In this document: piece by piece, positions 1 to 8,090 of the stretch
Layout of the letters: each line of letters begins with the position of its first letter
Position numbering within the stretch: position 1 is the stretch's first letter
NCBI GenBank assembly: GCA_051872535.1
Contig: JBJEDY010000065.1
Coordinates: 1 to 32,089 of the forward strand
Direction: 5' to 3'
Source of the DNA: CAOJBM01 sp051872535
GTDB lineage: Bacteria; Bacillota_I; Bacilli_A; RF39; UBA660
DNA: 32,089 nt
Made by a program: the position numbers and the translations under genes
The notes under the pieces: generated by a model
What the model saw: only the letters and a program-made list of their open reading frames with translations
Database searches by the model: none
What the model was told of the DNA's origin: nothing

Positions 1-195
1 CGTCATATGGGTATTAGACCAACAAACCGTGGTTCTGTTATGAACCCTAATGACCATCCACATGGTGGTGGTGAAGGTAGAGCACCAATTGGACGTAAAG
101 GACCTGTTACTCCTTGGGGTAAACCTGCACTTGGTTATAAAACTCGTAATAAAAAGAAAGCGTCTGAAAAGCTTATAGTAAGCCGTAAGAAATAG
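1..195 (+). CDS. rplB: 50S ribosomal protein L2, C-terminal part (partial at window edge)
   Basis: Only the last 64 codons of L2 are present; the frame is open from base 1 and the true start lies outside the window. L2 is a primary 23S rRNA-binding protein needed for subunit association and the peptidyl transferase centre. The highly conserved segment MNPNDHPHGGGEGRAPIGR is visible, including the His of the DHPHGGG loop, followed by the usual basic tail. It ends in TAG, 15 bases before rpsS, as the first visible member of the S10-type operon. Identification is certain from the motif and the gene order. Confidence 0.97.
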   Translation, partial: RHMGIRPTNRGSVMNPNDHPHGGGEGRAPIGRKGPVTPWGKPALGYKTRNKKKASEKLIVSRKK

Positions 196-210
196 GAAGG
201 AATAGAGAAA

Positions 211-474
211 ATGGCAAGAAGTTTAAAAAAGGGACCTTATGTATTTGATAGATTACTTAAAAAGGTTCAAGAATTAAATAAAAATAATAAAAAAGAAGTT
301 ATTAAGACTTGGTCTCGTCGTTCAACAATATATCCTGATTTCATCGGACACACTTTTGCTGTTCACAATGGTAAAGAATTTATCCCAGTATATGTTACTG
401 AAGATATGGTTGGACACAAGCTTGGTGAATTTGCGTTAACTCGTAAATTTGGCGGACATGCTGGACAAAAGTAG
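211..474 (+). CDS. rpsS: 30S ribosomal protein S19
   Basis: S19 (87 residues) sits in the head of the small subunit, where it binds 16S rRNA with S13 and contacts the A-site finger. The N-terminus MARSLKKGPYV and the central TWSRRSTIYPDFIGHTFAVH block are family hallmarks, and the length is close to the usual 90 or so. An AAGGAAT ribosome binding site precedes the ATG. It lies between rplB and rplV as in nearly all Firmicutes. Nothing unusual is seen. Confidence 0.98.
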   Translation: MARSLKKGPYVFDRLLKKVQELNKNNKKEVIKTWSRRSTIYPDFIGHTFAVHNGKEFIPVYVTEDMVGHKLGEFALTRKFGGHAGQK

Positions 475-489
475 GAAGGGAATAAGTAA

Positions 490-834
490 ATGGAAACATA
501 TGCAATACATAAAGGTGCAATGATTGCTCCTCGTAAAGCAAGAATGACTCTTGATTTAATTAGAGGAAAAGATGTAGTTACTGCACAAGCTATATTAAAT
601 AATACTAATACAAAAGCTAGTAGATTAATATCTGATGTATTAAAATCTGCTGTGGCAAATGCTGTTAATAACAACGGTGCTAATGAATCTGAACTTTATA
701 TCTCTGAATGCTATATTAATCCAGGACAAGTTCTAAAGAGAATTAAATTCGGAAGTAGAACTAAAGTTGATAGAAGAGATAAAAGAACAAGTCACATTAC
801 TGTTAAAGTAAGTGATGGTAAGGAGGCTAAATAA
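490..834 (+). CDS. rplV: 50S ribosomal protein L22
   Basis: L22 (114 residues) binds several 23S domains, and its long beta hairpin lines the nascent-peptide exit tunnel. The N-terminal APRKARMTLDLIRGKDV helix and the C-terminal hairpin region with GSRTKVDRRDKRTSHITV are plainly recognisable. The length is normal. An AAGGGA ribosome binding site precedes the ATG. The AAGGAGG motif inside its last codons (820-826) serves as the ribosome binding site of rpsC, so the two genes are probably translationally coupled. Confidence 0.98.
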   Translation: METYAIHKGAMIAPRKARMTLDLIRGKDVVTAQAILNNTNTKASRLISDVLKSAVANAVNNNGANESELYISECYINPGQVLKRIKFGSRTKVDRRDKRTSHITVKVSDGKEAK

Positions 835-835
835 T

Positions 836-1516
836 ATGGGACAAAAAGTTAATCCAATAGGCCTTAGAATTGGTGTAAATAAAGATTGGGAATCAAAATG
901 GTTCGCTAATAAAAAAGATTTTGGTACATTATTAAATAAAGATGTTAAAATTCGTGATTATGTAGCTAAAAATCTAAAAGATGCTGCTGTATCTTCAGTT
1001 ATTATCGAAAGAAATAACAAAAGAACAGAAGTAAAAATTATGACTGCTAAACCTGGTATTATTATCGGTAAAGGCGGAGAAGATATTGAAAAATTAAAGA
1101 AAGCTTTAAATAAATTAGTAGATGAAGATATTTACGTATCAATTGTAGAAGTTAAAAATCCTGATTTAAATGCTAAACTAGTTGCTGATCAAATTGCTAG
1201 TCAAATTGAAAATAGAGCACCATTTAGAAGCGCTCAAAAAAGAGCAATTAGAAATACAATGAAAGCAGGAGCTAAAGGTATTAAGACTTCTGTATCAGGA
1301 AGATTAGCTGGAGCAGAAATGGCTCGTACTGAAGGTTATACTGAAGGTACAGTACCTCTACATACTTTAAGAGCTAATATTGATTATGCTGTAAGTGAAG
1401 CAAATACAACTTATGGTAAGATTGGTGTTAAAGTATGGATTTACAAAGGTGAAATTCTTCCTACTAAAAAAGCAGTGAAGGGAGAAACTAAAAATGTTAA
1501 TTCCAAAAAGAACTAA
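836..1516 (+). CDS. rpsC: 30S ribosomal protein S3
   Basis: S3 (226 residues) is at the mRNA entry channel of the small subunit. The start MGQKVNPIGLRIG is typical; an upstream in-frame codon at 812 would add eight residues that lie inside rplV, so the ATG at 836, just behind AAGGAGG, is chosen. The KH domain with PGIIIGKGGEDIEKLK is around residues 67-82, and the C-terminal domain has GRLAGAEMARTEGYTEGTVPLHTLRA. The last 23 bases overlap the start of rplP. Confidence 0.98.
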   Translation: MGQKVNPIGLRIGVNKDWESKWFANKKDFGTLLNKDVKIRDYVAKNLKDAAVSSVIIERNNKRTEVKIMTAKPGIIIGKGGEDIEKLKKALNKLVDEDIYVSIVEVKNPDLNAKLVADQIASQIENRAPFRSAQKRAIRNTMKAGAKGIKTSVSGRLAGAEMARTEGYTEGTVPLHTLRANIDYAVSEANTTYGKIGVKVWIYKGEILPTKKAVKGETKNVNSKKN

Positions 1517-1928
1517 ATATCGTAAACCTCATCGTATATCTTATGATGGACATGCAAGAGGAAACACTGAATTACAATTTGGTGAATACGGATTACAAGC
1601 TAAAGAAGGAGCATGGATAAGTGCTCGTCAAATCGAAGCTGCTCGTATCGCTATGACACGTTATATGAAACGTGGTGGAAAAGTTTGGATAAACATATTT
1701 CCACATATGGCTAGAACAAAAAAACCATTAGAAACTAGACAAGGTAAAGGTAAAGGTAATGTAGAAGAATGGGTAGCAGTAGTTAAAACTGGTAAAATTA
1801 TGTTTGAAATAGCTGGTGTAACTGAAGAAGTTGCAAGAGAAGCTTTAAGACTAGCTAGTCATAAATTACCTATTACAACTAAATTTGTAAAGAAAGAAGA
1901 AAAAGGTGGTGAATCTAATGAAGGTTAA
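1494..1928 (+). CDS. rplP: 50S ribosomal protein L16
   Basis: L16 (144 residues) organises the A-tRNA site of the large subunit. MLIPKRTKYRKPHR at the N-terminus and the later GKGKGNVEEWVAVVK block identify it. The start lies within the 3' end of rpsC (23-base overlap), with a GAAGGGAG ribosome binding site inside rpsC. The 3' end overlaps rpmC by 11 bases. Length is normal, with a short Glu/Lys-rich C-terminal tail. Confidence 0.98.
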   Translation: MLIPKRTKYRKPHRISYDGHARGNTELQFGEYGLQAKEGAWISARQIEAARIAMTRYMKRGGKVWINIFPHMARTKKPLETRQGKGKGNVEEWVAVVKTGKIMFEIAGVTEEVAREALRLASHKLPITTKFVKKEEKGGESNEG

Positions 1929-2118
1929 TGAATTAAGAAAATTATCTACTGAAGAATTAAACAAAAAAGTAGAAAGTACTAAAATTGAATTATTTAATTT
2001 AAGATTAAAACAATCTACAGGATCATTAGAAAAACCTTCTAAGATTCATGAATTAAGAAAAGATATCGCTAGAATGAAAACTATTCTAAGTGAAAGAGCA
2101 AATGGAGGCGAAAAATAA
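1918..2118 (+). CDS. rpmC: 50S ribosomal protein L29
   Basis: L29 (66 residues) is a two-helix protein next to the exit tunnel and part of the docking site for trigger factor and SRP. The pattern MKVNELRKLSTEELNKKV, then LFNLRLKQSTGSLEKPSKI, then the final helix, is characteristic. The ATG at 1918 gives the usual length; an upstream alternative at 1906 would add four atypical residues. Its start overlaps rplP and its stop shares an A with the start of rpsQ (TAATG). Confidence 0.97.
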   Translation: MKVNELRKLSTEELNKKVESTKIELFNLRLKQSTGSLEKPSKIHELRKDIARMKTILSERANGGEK

Positions 2119-2378
2119 TGGCAGAAACTAAAAGACAAGAATTAATAGGTAAAGTTGTAAGTGCTAAAAACGATAAAACTATTACTGTTTTAGTTGAAAC
2201 TTATAAAAAGCATCCACTATACGGAAAAAGAGTTAAGTATTCTAAAAAATATATTGCTCATGATGAATTAAATAAAGCTAAAGAAGGAGATACAGTTAAG
2301 ATAGTAAGTACAAGACCATTATCTAAAACAAAGAGATATGAACTTGTTGAAATACTAATTGAAGCTGTTATCCTATAG
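2118..2378 (+). CDS. rpsQ: 30S ribosomal protein S17
   Basis: S17 (86 residues) is an OB-fold protein binding 16S helices 7 and 11. The segments ELIGKVVSAKNDKTITVLVE, HPLYGKRVKYSKKYIAHDE and GDTVKIVSTRPLSKTKRYELVEI are all family signatures. The start overlaps the rpmC stop by one base, and the GGAGGCG within the rpmC tail is the ribosome binding site. The C-terminal extension after VEI is short. Confidence 0.98.
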   Translation: MAETKRQELIGKVVSAKNDKTITVLVETYKKHPLYGKRVKYSKKYIAHDELNKAKEGDTVKIVSTRPLSKTKRYELVEILIEAVIL

Positions 2379-2389
2379 GAGGTATTATT

Positions 2390-2758
2390 ATGTTAATGCA
2401 AGAATCAAGACTTAAAGTTGCTGATAACTCTGGGGCTAAAGAAATACTTGTAATAAGAGTAATGGGTGGTTCTAAAGTTAAATATGGTAATATCGGAGAT
2501 ATCGTTGTTGGAACAGTTAAAAAAGCTATTCCAAATAGTAATGTTAAAAAAGGTAAAGTAGTTAAAGCTGTAATCGTAAGATCAGTAGAAGGTGTAAGAC
2601 GTGCTGATGGATCATATATTAAATTTGATGACAATGCTTGTGTATTAATCAAAGATGATAAAAGTCCAGTAGGAACAAGAGTTTTAGGTCCTGTTGCTCG
2701 TGAATTACGTGATAAAGATTTTATGAAAATCATATCACTTGCACCAGAAGTATTATAA
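2390..2758 (+). CDS. rplN: 50S ribosomal protein L14
   Basis: L14 (122 residues) lies at the subunit interface, contacts 16S helix 14, and binds the RsfS silencing factor in other bacteria. MLMQESRLKVADNSGAKE corresponds exactly to the family N-terminus, so the first ATG (2390) is right rather than the internal ATG two codons later. TAGGAGGTATTATT precedes the start. Length equals the family standard. Confidence 0.98.
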   Translation: MLMQESRLKVADNSGAKEILVIRVMGGSKVKYGNIGDIVVGTVKKAIPNSNVKKGKVVKAVIVRSVEGVRRADGSYIKFDDNACVLIKDDKSPVGTRVLGPVARELRDKDFMKIISLAPEVL

Positions 2759-2770
2759 GGAGGATCAATA

Positions 2771-3103
2771 ATGAAAGTTAAAGTTGGAGATCAAGTAAAA
2801 GTAATTGCTGGTTCAAATAAGGGTAAAGAAGGAAAAGTAATAAAAACTCTTAAAAAAGATAACAAAGTTGTTGTTGAAGGTATCAACATTGTTAAAAAGC
2901 ACATTAAACCTGGAAGAACTAATGAAACAGGTGGAATTCTAGAAATGGAAGCTCCTATCCATGTTTCTAATGTTAAAGTTATAGAAAAAACTACAAAACC
3001 TAAAAAAGAAGCAAAAGCAACTAAGGATGCAAAAGAAGTAAAAACTGAAAAAGCTCCAAAGAAAGCTACTGCTAAAAAAACTGAAAAGAAAGCTAGCAAA
3101 TAG
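2771..3103 (+). CDS. rplX: 50S ribosomal protein L24 with basic C-terminal extension
   Basis: L24 (110 residues) is an assembly-initiating protein with a KOW motif (GDQVKVIAGSNKGKEGKVI, residues 6-24) and the conserved HIKPGRTNETGGI loop. The core ends near residue 78. The remaining 30 or so residues are a low-complexity Lys/Ala/Glu/Thr tail not present in a typical L24 of about 103 residues. An AAGGAGG ribosome binding site lies immediately upstream. The tail may be exposed at the exit-tunnel rim; that is inference. Confidence 0.97.
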   Translation: MKVKVGDQVKVIAGSNKGKEGKVIKTLKKDNKVVVEGINIVKKHIKPGRTNETGGILEMEAPIHVSNVKVIEKTTKPKKEAKATKDAKEVKTEKAPKKATAKKTEKKASK

Positions 3104-3111
3104 GTGATAAT

Positions 3112-3651
3112 ATGAGTACATTAAAGAAACTATATAATGAAAAAATCACTAGCGAATTAATGAAAGAATTTAACTATAGTTCAGTTATGGAAGTTCCAAA
3201 GCTTGAAAAAATAGTAATCAACATGGGTGTTGGTGAAGGGGCACAAGATTCTAAATGGATTGAAGCTGCTGTTAAAGATTTAGAATTAATCGCTGGTCAA
3301 AAACCAGTTGTAACTAAAGCTCGTAAATCAATTGCTGGTTTCAAAATAAGAGAAGGCCAAGCAATTGGTGCAAAAGTTACATTACGTGGTGAAAACATGT
3401 ATAATTTCATGGAAAAATTAATAAAGATTGCTCTTCCTCGTGTTCGTGATTTTAGAGGTGTTTCTAAAACTGCATTCGATGGAAAAGGAAACTATACTTT
3501 AGGTATTAAAGAACAATTAATTTTCTCTGAAATAAACTATGATGATGTTGCAAAAGTAAGAGGTATGGATATTGTATTTGTTACTACTGCGAAATCAAAC
3601 GAAGAAGCTATGAAATTATTAAGTGCATTTGGAATGCCTTTTAGAAAGTAA
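3112..3651 (+). CDS. rplE: 50S ribosomal protein L5
   Basis: L5 (179 residues) binds 5S rRNA and forms part of the central protuberance. The blocks KIVINMGVGEGAQDSKWI, AGQKPVVTKARKSIAGFKIREG and GNYTLGIKEQLIFSEINYD are canonical. Length matches the family. AGGTGAT is the ribosome binding site. It lies between rplX and the zinc-type rpsN as in Gram-positive spc operons. Confidence 0.98.
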   Translation: MSTLKKLYNEKITSELMKEFNYSSVMEVPKLEKIVINMGVGEGAQDSKWIEAAVKDLELIAGQKPVVTKARKSIAGFKIREGQAIGAKVTLRGENMYNFMEKLIKIALPRVRDFRGVSKTAFDGKGNYTLGIKEQLIFSEINYDDVAKVRGMDIVFVTTAKSNEEAMKLLSAFGMPFRK

Positions 3652-3669
3652 TGATGGAGGGAAATATTT

Positions 3670-3855
3670 ATGGCAAAAACAAGTATGATTGTAAAATCAC
3701 ATAGAGCTCCTAAGTTTAAATCAAGAGCCTATACTCGTTGCGAAAGATGTGGACGTCCTCATGGCGTACTTCGCAAATATAAATTATGTCGTATTTGCTT
3801 TAGAGAATTAGCAAATGAAGGTAAAATACCTGGCGTAAAGAAATCAAGTTGGTAG
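3670..3855 (+). CDS. rpsN: 30S ribosomal protein S14, zinc-binding type Z
   Basis: This 61-residue S14 has two CxxC pairs (CERC and CRIC, residues 24-43) that hold a zinc ion, and it ends in the typical KKSSW. It acts in the head of the 30S subunit. The short zinc form is the standard version in Firmicutes spc operons; the longer Cys-free form is used elsewhere for zinc shortage. A GGAGGG ribosome binding site precedes it. Confidence 0.98.
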   Translation: MAKTSMIVKSHRAPKFKSRAYTRCERCGRPHGVLRKYKLCRICFRELANEGKIPGVKKSSW

Positions 3856-3873
3856 GAAGGAGGAATTATAATT

Positions 3874-4269
3874 ATGGTACAAGATAGAATAGCAGATATG
3901 CTTACTAGAATTCGTAATGCTAATCAAATGAGATATGAAACTGTTGAAGTATTAGGTTCTAAAATGACATTAGGAATTGCTGAAATTCTAAAAAAGGAAG
4001 GTTTCATTGTAGATTACGAATATGTTAAAGATATTAAAGGTGATAAAATTAATATTACTCTAAAATATGGAGATAAGAAAGAAAGAGTTATCACTGGACT
4101 TAAAAGAATTAGTAAATCAGGATTACGTGTCTATGCTAAAAGTAATGAAATTCCTCGTGTTCTTAACGGCTTAGGAATTGCAATTATCTCAACTTCAAAA
4201 GGATTAATGACCGATAAAGAAGCTCGTGAAGCTGGTCTAGGAGGAGAAGTACTTGCTTATATTTGGTAA
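3874..4269 (+). CDS. rpsH: 30S ribosomal protein S8
   Basis: S8 (131 residues) is a central-domain assembly protein. In E. coli it represses the spc operon by binding its mRNA; whether that happens here is not visible. DRIADMLTRIRNAN at the N-terminus and the C-terminal GIAIISTSKGLMTDKEAREAGLGGEVLAYIW are diagnostic. AAGGAGGA stands about 10 bases before the ATG. Length is normal. Confidence 0.98.
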   Translation: MVQDRIADMLTRIRNANQMRYETVEVLGSKMTLGIAEILKKEGFIVDYEYVKDIKGDKINITLKYGDKKERVITGLKRISKSGLRVYAKSNEIPRVLNGLGIAIISTSKGLMTDKEAREAGLGGEVLAYIW

Positions 4270-4281
4270 GGAAATTAACTT

Positions 4282-4818
4282 ATGAGTAGAATTGGAAATA
4301 GAGAATTAGTAATACCTACTGGTGTTACAGTTACAATTGATAATAATACAATTACAGTTAAAGGACCTAAAGGAGAACTTACTTATGAAAAAAGTCCTAT
4401 AATTGAAGTAATAGAAGCTGAAGGTAAGATAATTACAAAAAGACATGATGATGCAAAAGTATCAAAACAATTACATGGTACTACAAATGCTTTAATCAAT
4501 AATATGATTATTGGTGTAAGTGAAGGTTATAAAAAAGAATTAGAAACTATTGGTGTTGGATATAGATTCAATGTTTCAGGAAATAAAATTACTGTAAATG
4601 CTGGATATTCACATCCAATCGAAGTAATTGTTCCAGATGGAATGAAAGCAGAAGCAACAAGCAATACTGAAATTACTATTTCAGGAATTGATAAACAAAA
4701 AGTATCTGAATTTGCGGCTAATATTCGTAAAATAAGAGAACCAGAACCATATAAAGGTAAAGGTATTCGTTATAAAGGTGAATATGTACGTCGTAAAGAA
4801 GGTAAGAAAGCAGCTTAA
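4282..4818 (+). CDS. rplF: 50S ribosomal protein L6
   Basis: L6 (178 residues) consists of two similar domains and lies near the sarcin-ricin loop and GTPase centre. MSRIGNRELVIPTGVTV and VKGPKGEL mark the first domain, and RKIREPEPYKGKGIRYKGEYVRRKEGKKA the conserved C-terminus. The ribosome binding site (AAGGAAAT) is weaker than that of its neighbours. Length is normal. Confidence 0.98.
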   Translation: MSRIGNRELVIPTGVTVTIDNNTITVKGPKGELTYEKSPIIEVIEAEGKIITKRHDDAKVSKQLHGTTNALINNMIIGVSEGYKKELETIGVGYRFNVSGNKITVNAGYSHPIEVIVPDGMKAEATSNTEITISGIDKQKVSEFAANIRKIREPEPYKGKGIRYKGEYVRRKEGKKAA

Positions 4819-4838
4819 TAAGGTAAGGAGTCTTAGAT

Positions 4839-5195
4839 ATGATAAAGAAAGAATCAAGAAATGTTTCACGTAAAAGAAGACATGAAAGAGTTCGTTCTAA
4901 AGTATACGGAACTCTTGAATGTCCAAGATTAAACGTATTTAGATCAAACAATGAAATCTTTGCTCAAATAATTGATGATGAAAAAGGAGTTACCTTAGTA
5001 AGCTCATCATCAGTAGAGTTAAAGATCAAAAATGGATCTAATATCGAAGGTGCTAGCATTGTAGGTAAAGATTTAGCTGAAAAAGCTAGCAAGAAAAAAA
5101 TTAAAAAAGTAGTTTTTGATAGAGGTGGATACCTTTACCATGGTCGTGTTAAAGCATTAGCTGAAGCAGCTCGTGCTAATGGACTAGAATTCTAA
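4839..5195 (+). CDS. rplR: 50S ribosomal protein L18
   Basis: L18 (118 residues) binds 5S rRNA with L5. The basic N-terminal part (RKRRHERVRSKVYGTLECPRLNVFRS) and the conserved VFDRGGYLYHGRVKALAEAARANGLEF C-terminus identify it. AAGGAG lies a little over ten bases upstream. Length is normal. It sits in the standard place between rplF and rpsE. Confidence 0.98.
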   Translation: MIKKESRNVSRKRRHERVRSKVYGTLECPRLNVFRSNNEIFAQIIDDEKGVTLVSSSSVELKIKNGSNIEGASIVGKDLAEKASKKKIKKVVFDRGGYLYHGRVKALAEAARANGLEF

Positions 5196-5209
5196 GAGGA
5201 GGTCAAAAT

Positions 5210-5713
5210 ATGCCAAAACAAGATATAGACTCTAAGAAAAACTTGCTTGAAGAAACTGTCGTATCAATCGGCCGTGTAACAAAAGTTACAAAAGGTGGTC
5301 GTCACTTTAGATTTTCAGCAACAGTAGTAGTTGGAAATAGAAAAGGGTTAGTTGGTATCGGTACTGGTAAATCTAATGAAGTGCCAGAAGCTATCAAAAA
5401 AGCTATTCAAGCAGCAAATAAAAACGTAACTAAGGTTGCTTTAATTGACAACCGTACAGTTCCACATGAAGCTATTGGTAAGGTAGGACGTGCAGAAGTT
5501 CTTATCAAACCTGCTAAAGAAGGTACTGGAATCATTGCTGGTGGAGCAGCAAGAGCCGTACTTGAATTAGCTGGTGTTAAAGATATAGTTTCAAAATCAC
5601 TAGGATCAAATACAAAAATCAATGTTGCAAAAGCTACATTACAAGCTTTACAAGCACAAAAAACACCTGCTCAAGTAGCAGCATTACGTGGTAAGAAAGT
5701 TGAGGAGATATAA
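5210..5713 (+). CDS. rpsE: 30S ribosomal protein S5
   Basis: S5 (167 residues) is at the mRNA entry pore and affects fidelity. The double-stranded RNA-binding part has VSIGRVTKVTKGGRHFRFSA, and the C-terminal domain has AGGAARAVLELAGVKDIVSKSLGS. A strong GAGGAGGT ribosome binding site precedes the ATG. The GAGGAGAT in its last codons serves rplO, whose ATG follows the stop after one base. No room is left for rpmD, which normally comes next. Confidence 0.98.
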   Translation: MPKQDIDSKKNLLEETVVSIGRVTKVTKGGRHFRFSATVVVGNRKGLVGIGTGKSNEVPEAIKKAIQAANKNVTKVALIDNRTVPHEAIGKVGRAEVLIKPAKEGTGIIAGGAARAVLELAGVKDIVSKSLGSNTKINVAKATLQALQAQKTPAQVAALRGKKVEEI

Positions 5714-5714
5714 T

Positions 5715-6158
5715 ATGAAGTTAAATGAATTAGTAAAATCTCCTGAAGCAAAAGCTAGAAAAAGAGTTGGACGTGGACCTGGTTCAGGATTAGGAAAAAC
5801 TGCTGGACGTGGGGAAAATGGCCAAAAATCTCGTAGTGGAGCAAGCATTAAACCTTGGTTCCAAGGTGGTCAGTCTCCATTATATAGAAGAATTCCAAAA
5901 CGTGGATTTAATAATGCTCGTTTTGAAACAAAATATGCAACAATTAATATTAGTGATTTAAATAAATATTTCAAAGATGGAGATATAGTAACTCCAGAAT
6001 TATTAAAAGAAAAAGGAATTGTTAAAAAGCAATTAAGTGGCGTTAAAGTCTTAGGTAGTGGAGTACTTGAACATAAGTTAACTGTTAAAGCTAATAGATT
6101 CTCAAGTGCAGCTGTAACAAAAATTGAAAGTGCTGGCGGCAAAACAGAGGTGATTTAG
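5715..6158 (+). CDS. rplO: 50S ribosomal protein L15
   Basis: L15 (147 residues) is a late-assembly protein threading through 23S rRNA. MKLNELVKSPEAKARKRVGRGPGSGLGKTAGRG is the classical start, so the ATG at 5715 is used; a start nine codons earlier would lie in rpsE. GFNNARF and GSGVLEHKLTVKANRFS are further family features. It follows rpsE by one base and precedes secY by one base, with the secY ribosome binding site (GAGGTGAT) within its final codons. Confidence 0.98.
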   Translation: MKLNELVKSPEAKARKRVGRGPGSGLGKTAGRGENGQKSRSGASIKPWFQGGQSPLYRRIPKRGFNNARFETKYATINISDLNKYFKDGDIVTPELLKEKGIVKKQLSGVKVLGSGVLEHKLTVKANRFSSAAVTKIESAGGKTEVI

Positions 6159-6159
6159 T

Positions 6160-7422
6160 ATGTTTGTAAAAATCAAACAACTAATGAGTCCAACAAATAA
6201 AGACTTAAGACATAGAATTTATTTTACTCTATTTTGCTTAGCAATATTCAGTTATGGAACAACAATAACTGTTCCTTGGGCTAGTGATATATATGAAGGA
6301 AGATTAGGTTTCTTAGAAATCTTTAACTTAATGAGTGGTGGAGGTTTAAGATATTTTTCAATCTTTGCATTAGGTGTTTCACCATATATCACAGCGCAAA
6401 TCATAACACAATTATTACAAATGGATATCATTCCATACTTTAAAGAATTAAAAGAACAAGGTTATACTGGAAGACAAAAGATTAATAAGATAACAAGATA
6501 TCTTGGTATTATCTTTGCTTTCGTTCAAGCTTATGCATTTACATATGCATATATGGGAACAAGAGATGCTGGTTTATTACTTAAAACTGCTTTAGTAATG
6601 ACAGCTGGGACTTCATTATTATTATGGATTGGTGATCAAATCACTAAATACGGAATAGGTAATGGATTATCATTATTAATTATGGCAGGTATCCTACAAT
6701 CTATGCCAACAACATTTGTTACAGCATTCAATGAATTAGTAACAAGTGGAACATTCTCTCAAGTAGTAGGAGGATGTTTATTTGGAGGATTTGTACTAAT
6801 TTACTTGGCTGTAATAGTTGGTATAATTTGGGTTCAATTGGCAGAAAGAAGAATACCTATTCAATATTCGAATAGAACAACATCTTTAAAAGGTGCAAAT
6901 CAAAACTTTTTACCAATTAAATTAAATAGTGCTGGTGTTATTCCTGTAATATTTGCTTCTTCAATTGTTGCAATACCTGAAACAATTGTAAGATTTATAG
7001 GAAATGAAAAAGCCATCACATTTATTGAAAAATACATTTCAAACTCAACATTAACTGGTTTCATTCTATATATGGCCTTAATATTCTTTTTTGGATATTT
7101 CTATACATATTTACAAATGAATCCAGAGGAAATGAGTAAAAATTTAAATAAGAGTGGCGCTTATATACCAGGTGTAAGACCAGGTAATGATACAACTAAT
7201 TATATTAGTAATACTTTAGGTAAACTATCAATCGTTGGAACACTATTCTTAATGATAATAGCTGGTTTACCAATCCTATTTTCTAATTTCTCTGGACTAT
7301 CTAGTTCAGTGTCATTAGGAGGAACTGGATTATTAATCGTTGTAGGTGTCGCAATTGAAACTTACAAACAAATTGAAAGTAGCTTAGTAAGCCGTAGTCA
7401 CAGAAGGGGAATAAGAAAATAA
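6160..7422 (+). CDS. secY: Preprotein translocase subunit SecY
   Basis: SecY (420 residues) is the channel subunit of the SecYEG translocon in the cytoplasmic membrane. About ten hydrophobic segments can be seen. Motifs include LGVSPYITAQIITQLLQMDIIP (TM2 area), GIGNGLSLLIMAGI, and the cytoplasmic loop AERRIPIQYSNRT, followed by PIKLNSAGVIPVIFASS. It sits in its usual place after rplO. The stop TAA shares its last A with the adk ATG. Nothing in it looks truncated. Confidence 0.98.
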   Translation: MFVKIKQLMSPTNKDLRHRIYFTLFCLAIFSYGTTITVPWASDIYEGRLGFLEIFNLMSGGGLRYFSIFALGVSPYITAQIITQLLQMDIIPYFKELKEQGYTGRQKINKITRYLGIIFAFVQAYAFTYAYMGTRDAGLLLKTALVMTAGTSLLLWIGDQITKYGIGNGLSLLIMAGILQSMPTTFVTAFNELVTSGTFSQVVGGCLFGGFVLIYLAVIVGIIWVQLAERRIPIQYSNRTTSLKGANQNFLPIKLNSAGVIPVIFASSIVAIPETIVRFIGNEKAITFIEKYISNSTLTGFILYMALIFFFGYFYTYLQMNPEEMSKNLNKSGAYIPGVRPGNDTTNYISNTLGKLSIVGTLFLMIIAGLPILFSNFSGLSSSVSLGGTGLLIVVGVAIETYKQIESSLVSRSHRRGIRK

Positions 7423-8090
7423 TGAAAAATATTATATTCATTGCTCCCCCTGCTGCTGGCAAAGGAACTCAAAGTGAAAAGCTTGAAAAAAAATATGGAT
7501 ATGTTCATATTTCTACAGGAGACCTTTTAAGAGAAGAAATTAAAAAAGGAACTGAACTAGGTAGAGAAATAAAAGAAATTATTGATAAAGGCGAGTTAGT
7601 GAGTGACGAAATAGTTACAAAAATGCTAAAGAATAAACTTGCTGAAACAAAAAAGAATTTTATTTTAGATGGATATCCAAGAGTTCATAAACAAGCAGAA
7701 AATTTAAATAAAATTCTAGATGAATTAAATATTAGTAAAGATGAAGTTCTAGTTATTTATTTAGAAATAAATCTAGAAACTGCTATAAAAAGAGCATTAG
7801 GAAGATTAATTTGTAGTAAGTGTGGAGCTAGTTATCATAAGTATATTAAAGAGTTAATTCCAACTAAAGAAGGTTATTGTAATAACTGTAACAGTGAGTT
7901 AATTCAAAGAACAGATGATAATGAAGAGACTTTTAAAATCCGTTTTCAAACGTATTTAAATGAAACAGAACCATTATTAACATACTATAAAGAACAAAAT
8001 ATGTTGAAAATTGTAGATTCAAATACAAATACTGATGAAGTATTTAAAAGTATTGAACAAATTTTAACGGGAGAAAGATCAAATGGCTAA
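7422..8090 (+). CDS. adk: Adenylate kinase, zinc-lid form, with altered P-loop
   Basis: Adenylate kinase (222 residues) interconverts ATP + AMP and 2 ADP. The NMP-binding part (YVHISTGDLLREEI), the LDGYPR motif and the LID with four cysteines (CSKC at about 131-134 and CNNC at about 153-156, a Zn site as in Gram-positive enzymes) are present, as is the QRTDDNEETFKIRF segment with conserved Arg residues. The P-loop is unusual: APPAAGKGTQ instead of G-x-P-G-x-GKGTQ, with Ala at two Gly positions; the GKGT core is intact. It is overlapped by infA, and map, often found here, is absent. Confidence 0.95.
   Translation: MKNIIFIAPPAAGKGTQSEKLEKKYGYVHISTGDLLREEIKKGTELGREIKEIIDKGELVSDEIVTKMLKNKLAETKKNFILDGYPRVHKQAENLNKILDELNISKDEVLVIYLEINLETAIKRALGRLICSKCGASYHKYIKELIPTKEGYCNNCNSELIQRTDDNEETFKIRFQTYLNETEPLLTYYKEQNMLKIVDSNTNTDEVFKSIEQILTGERSNG

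Noticed and set aside
2368..2733. Minus-strand frames over the ribosomal genes (also 363-674, 2791-3099, 5870-6142 and others)
   Set aside because: They are shadows of certain ribosomal protein genes, without ribosome binding sites or sensible composition.
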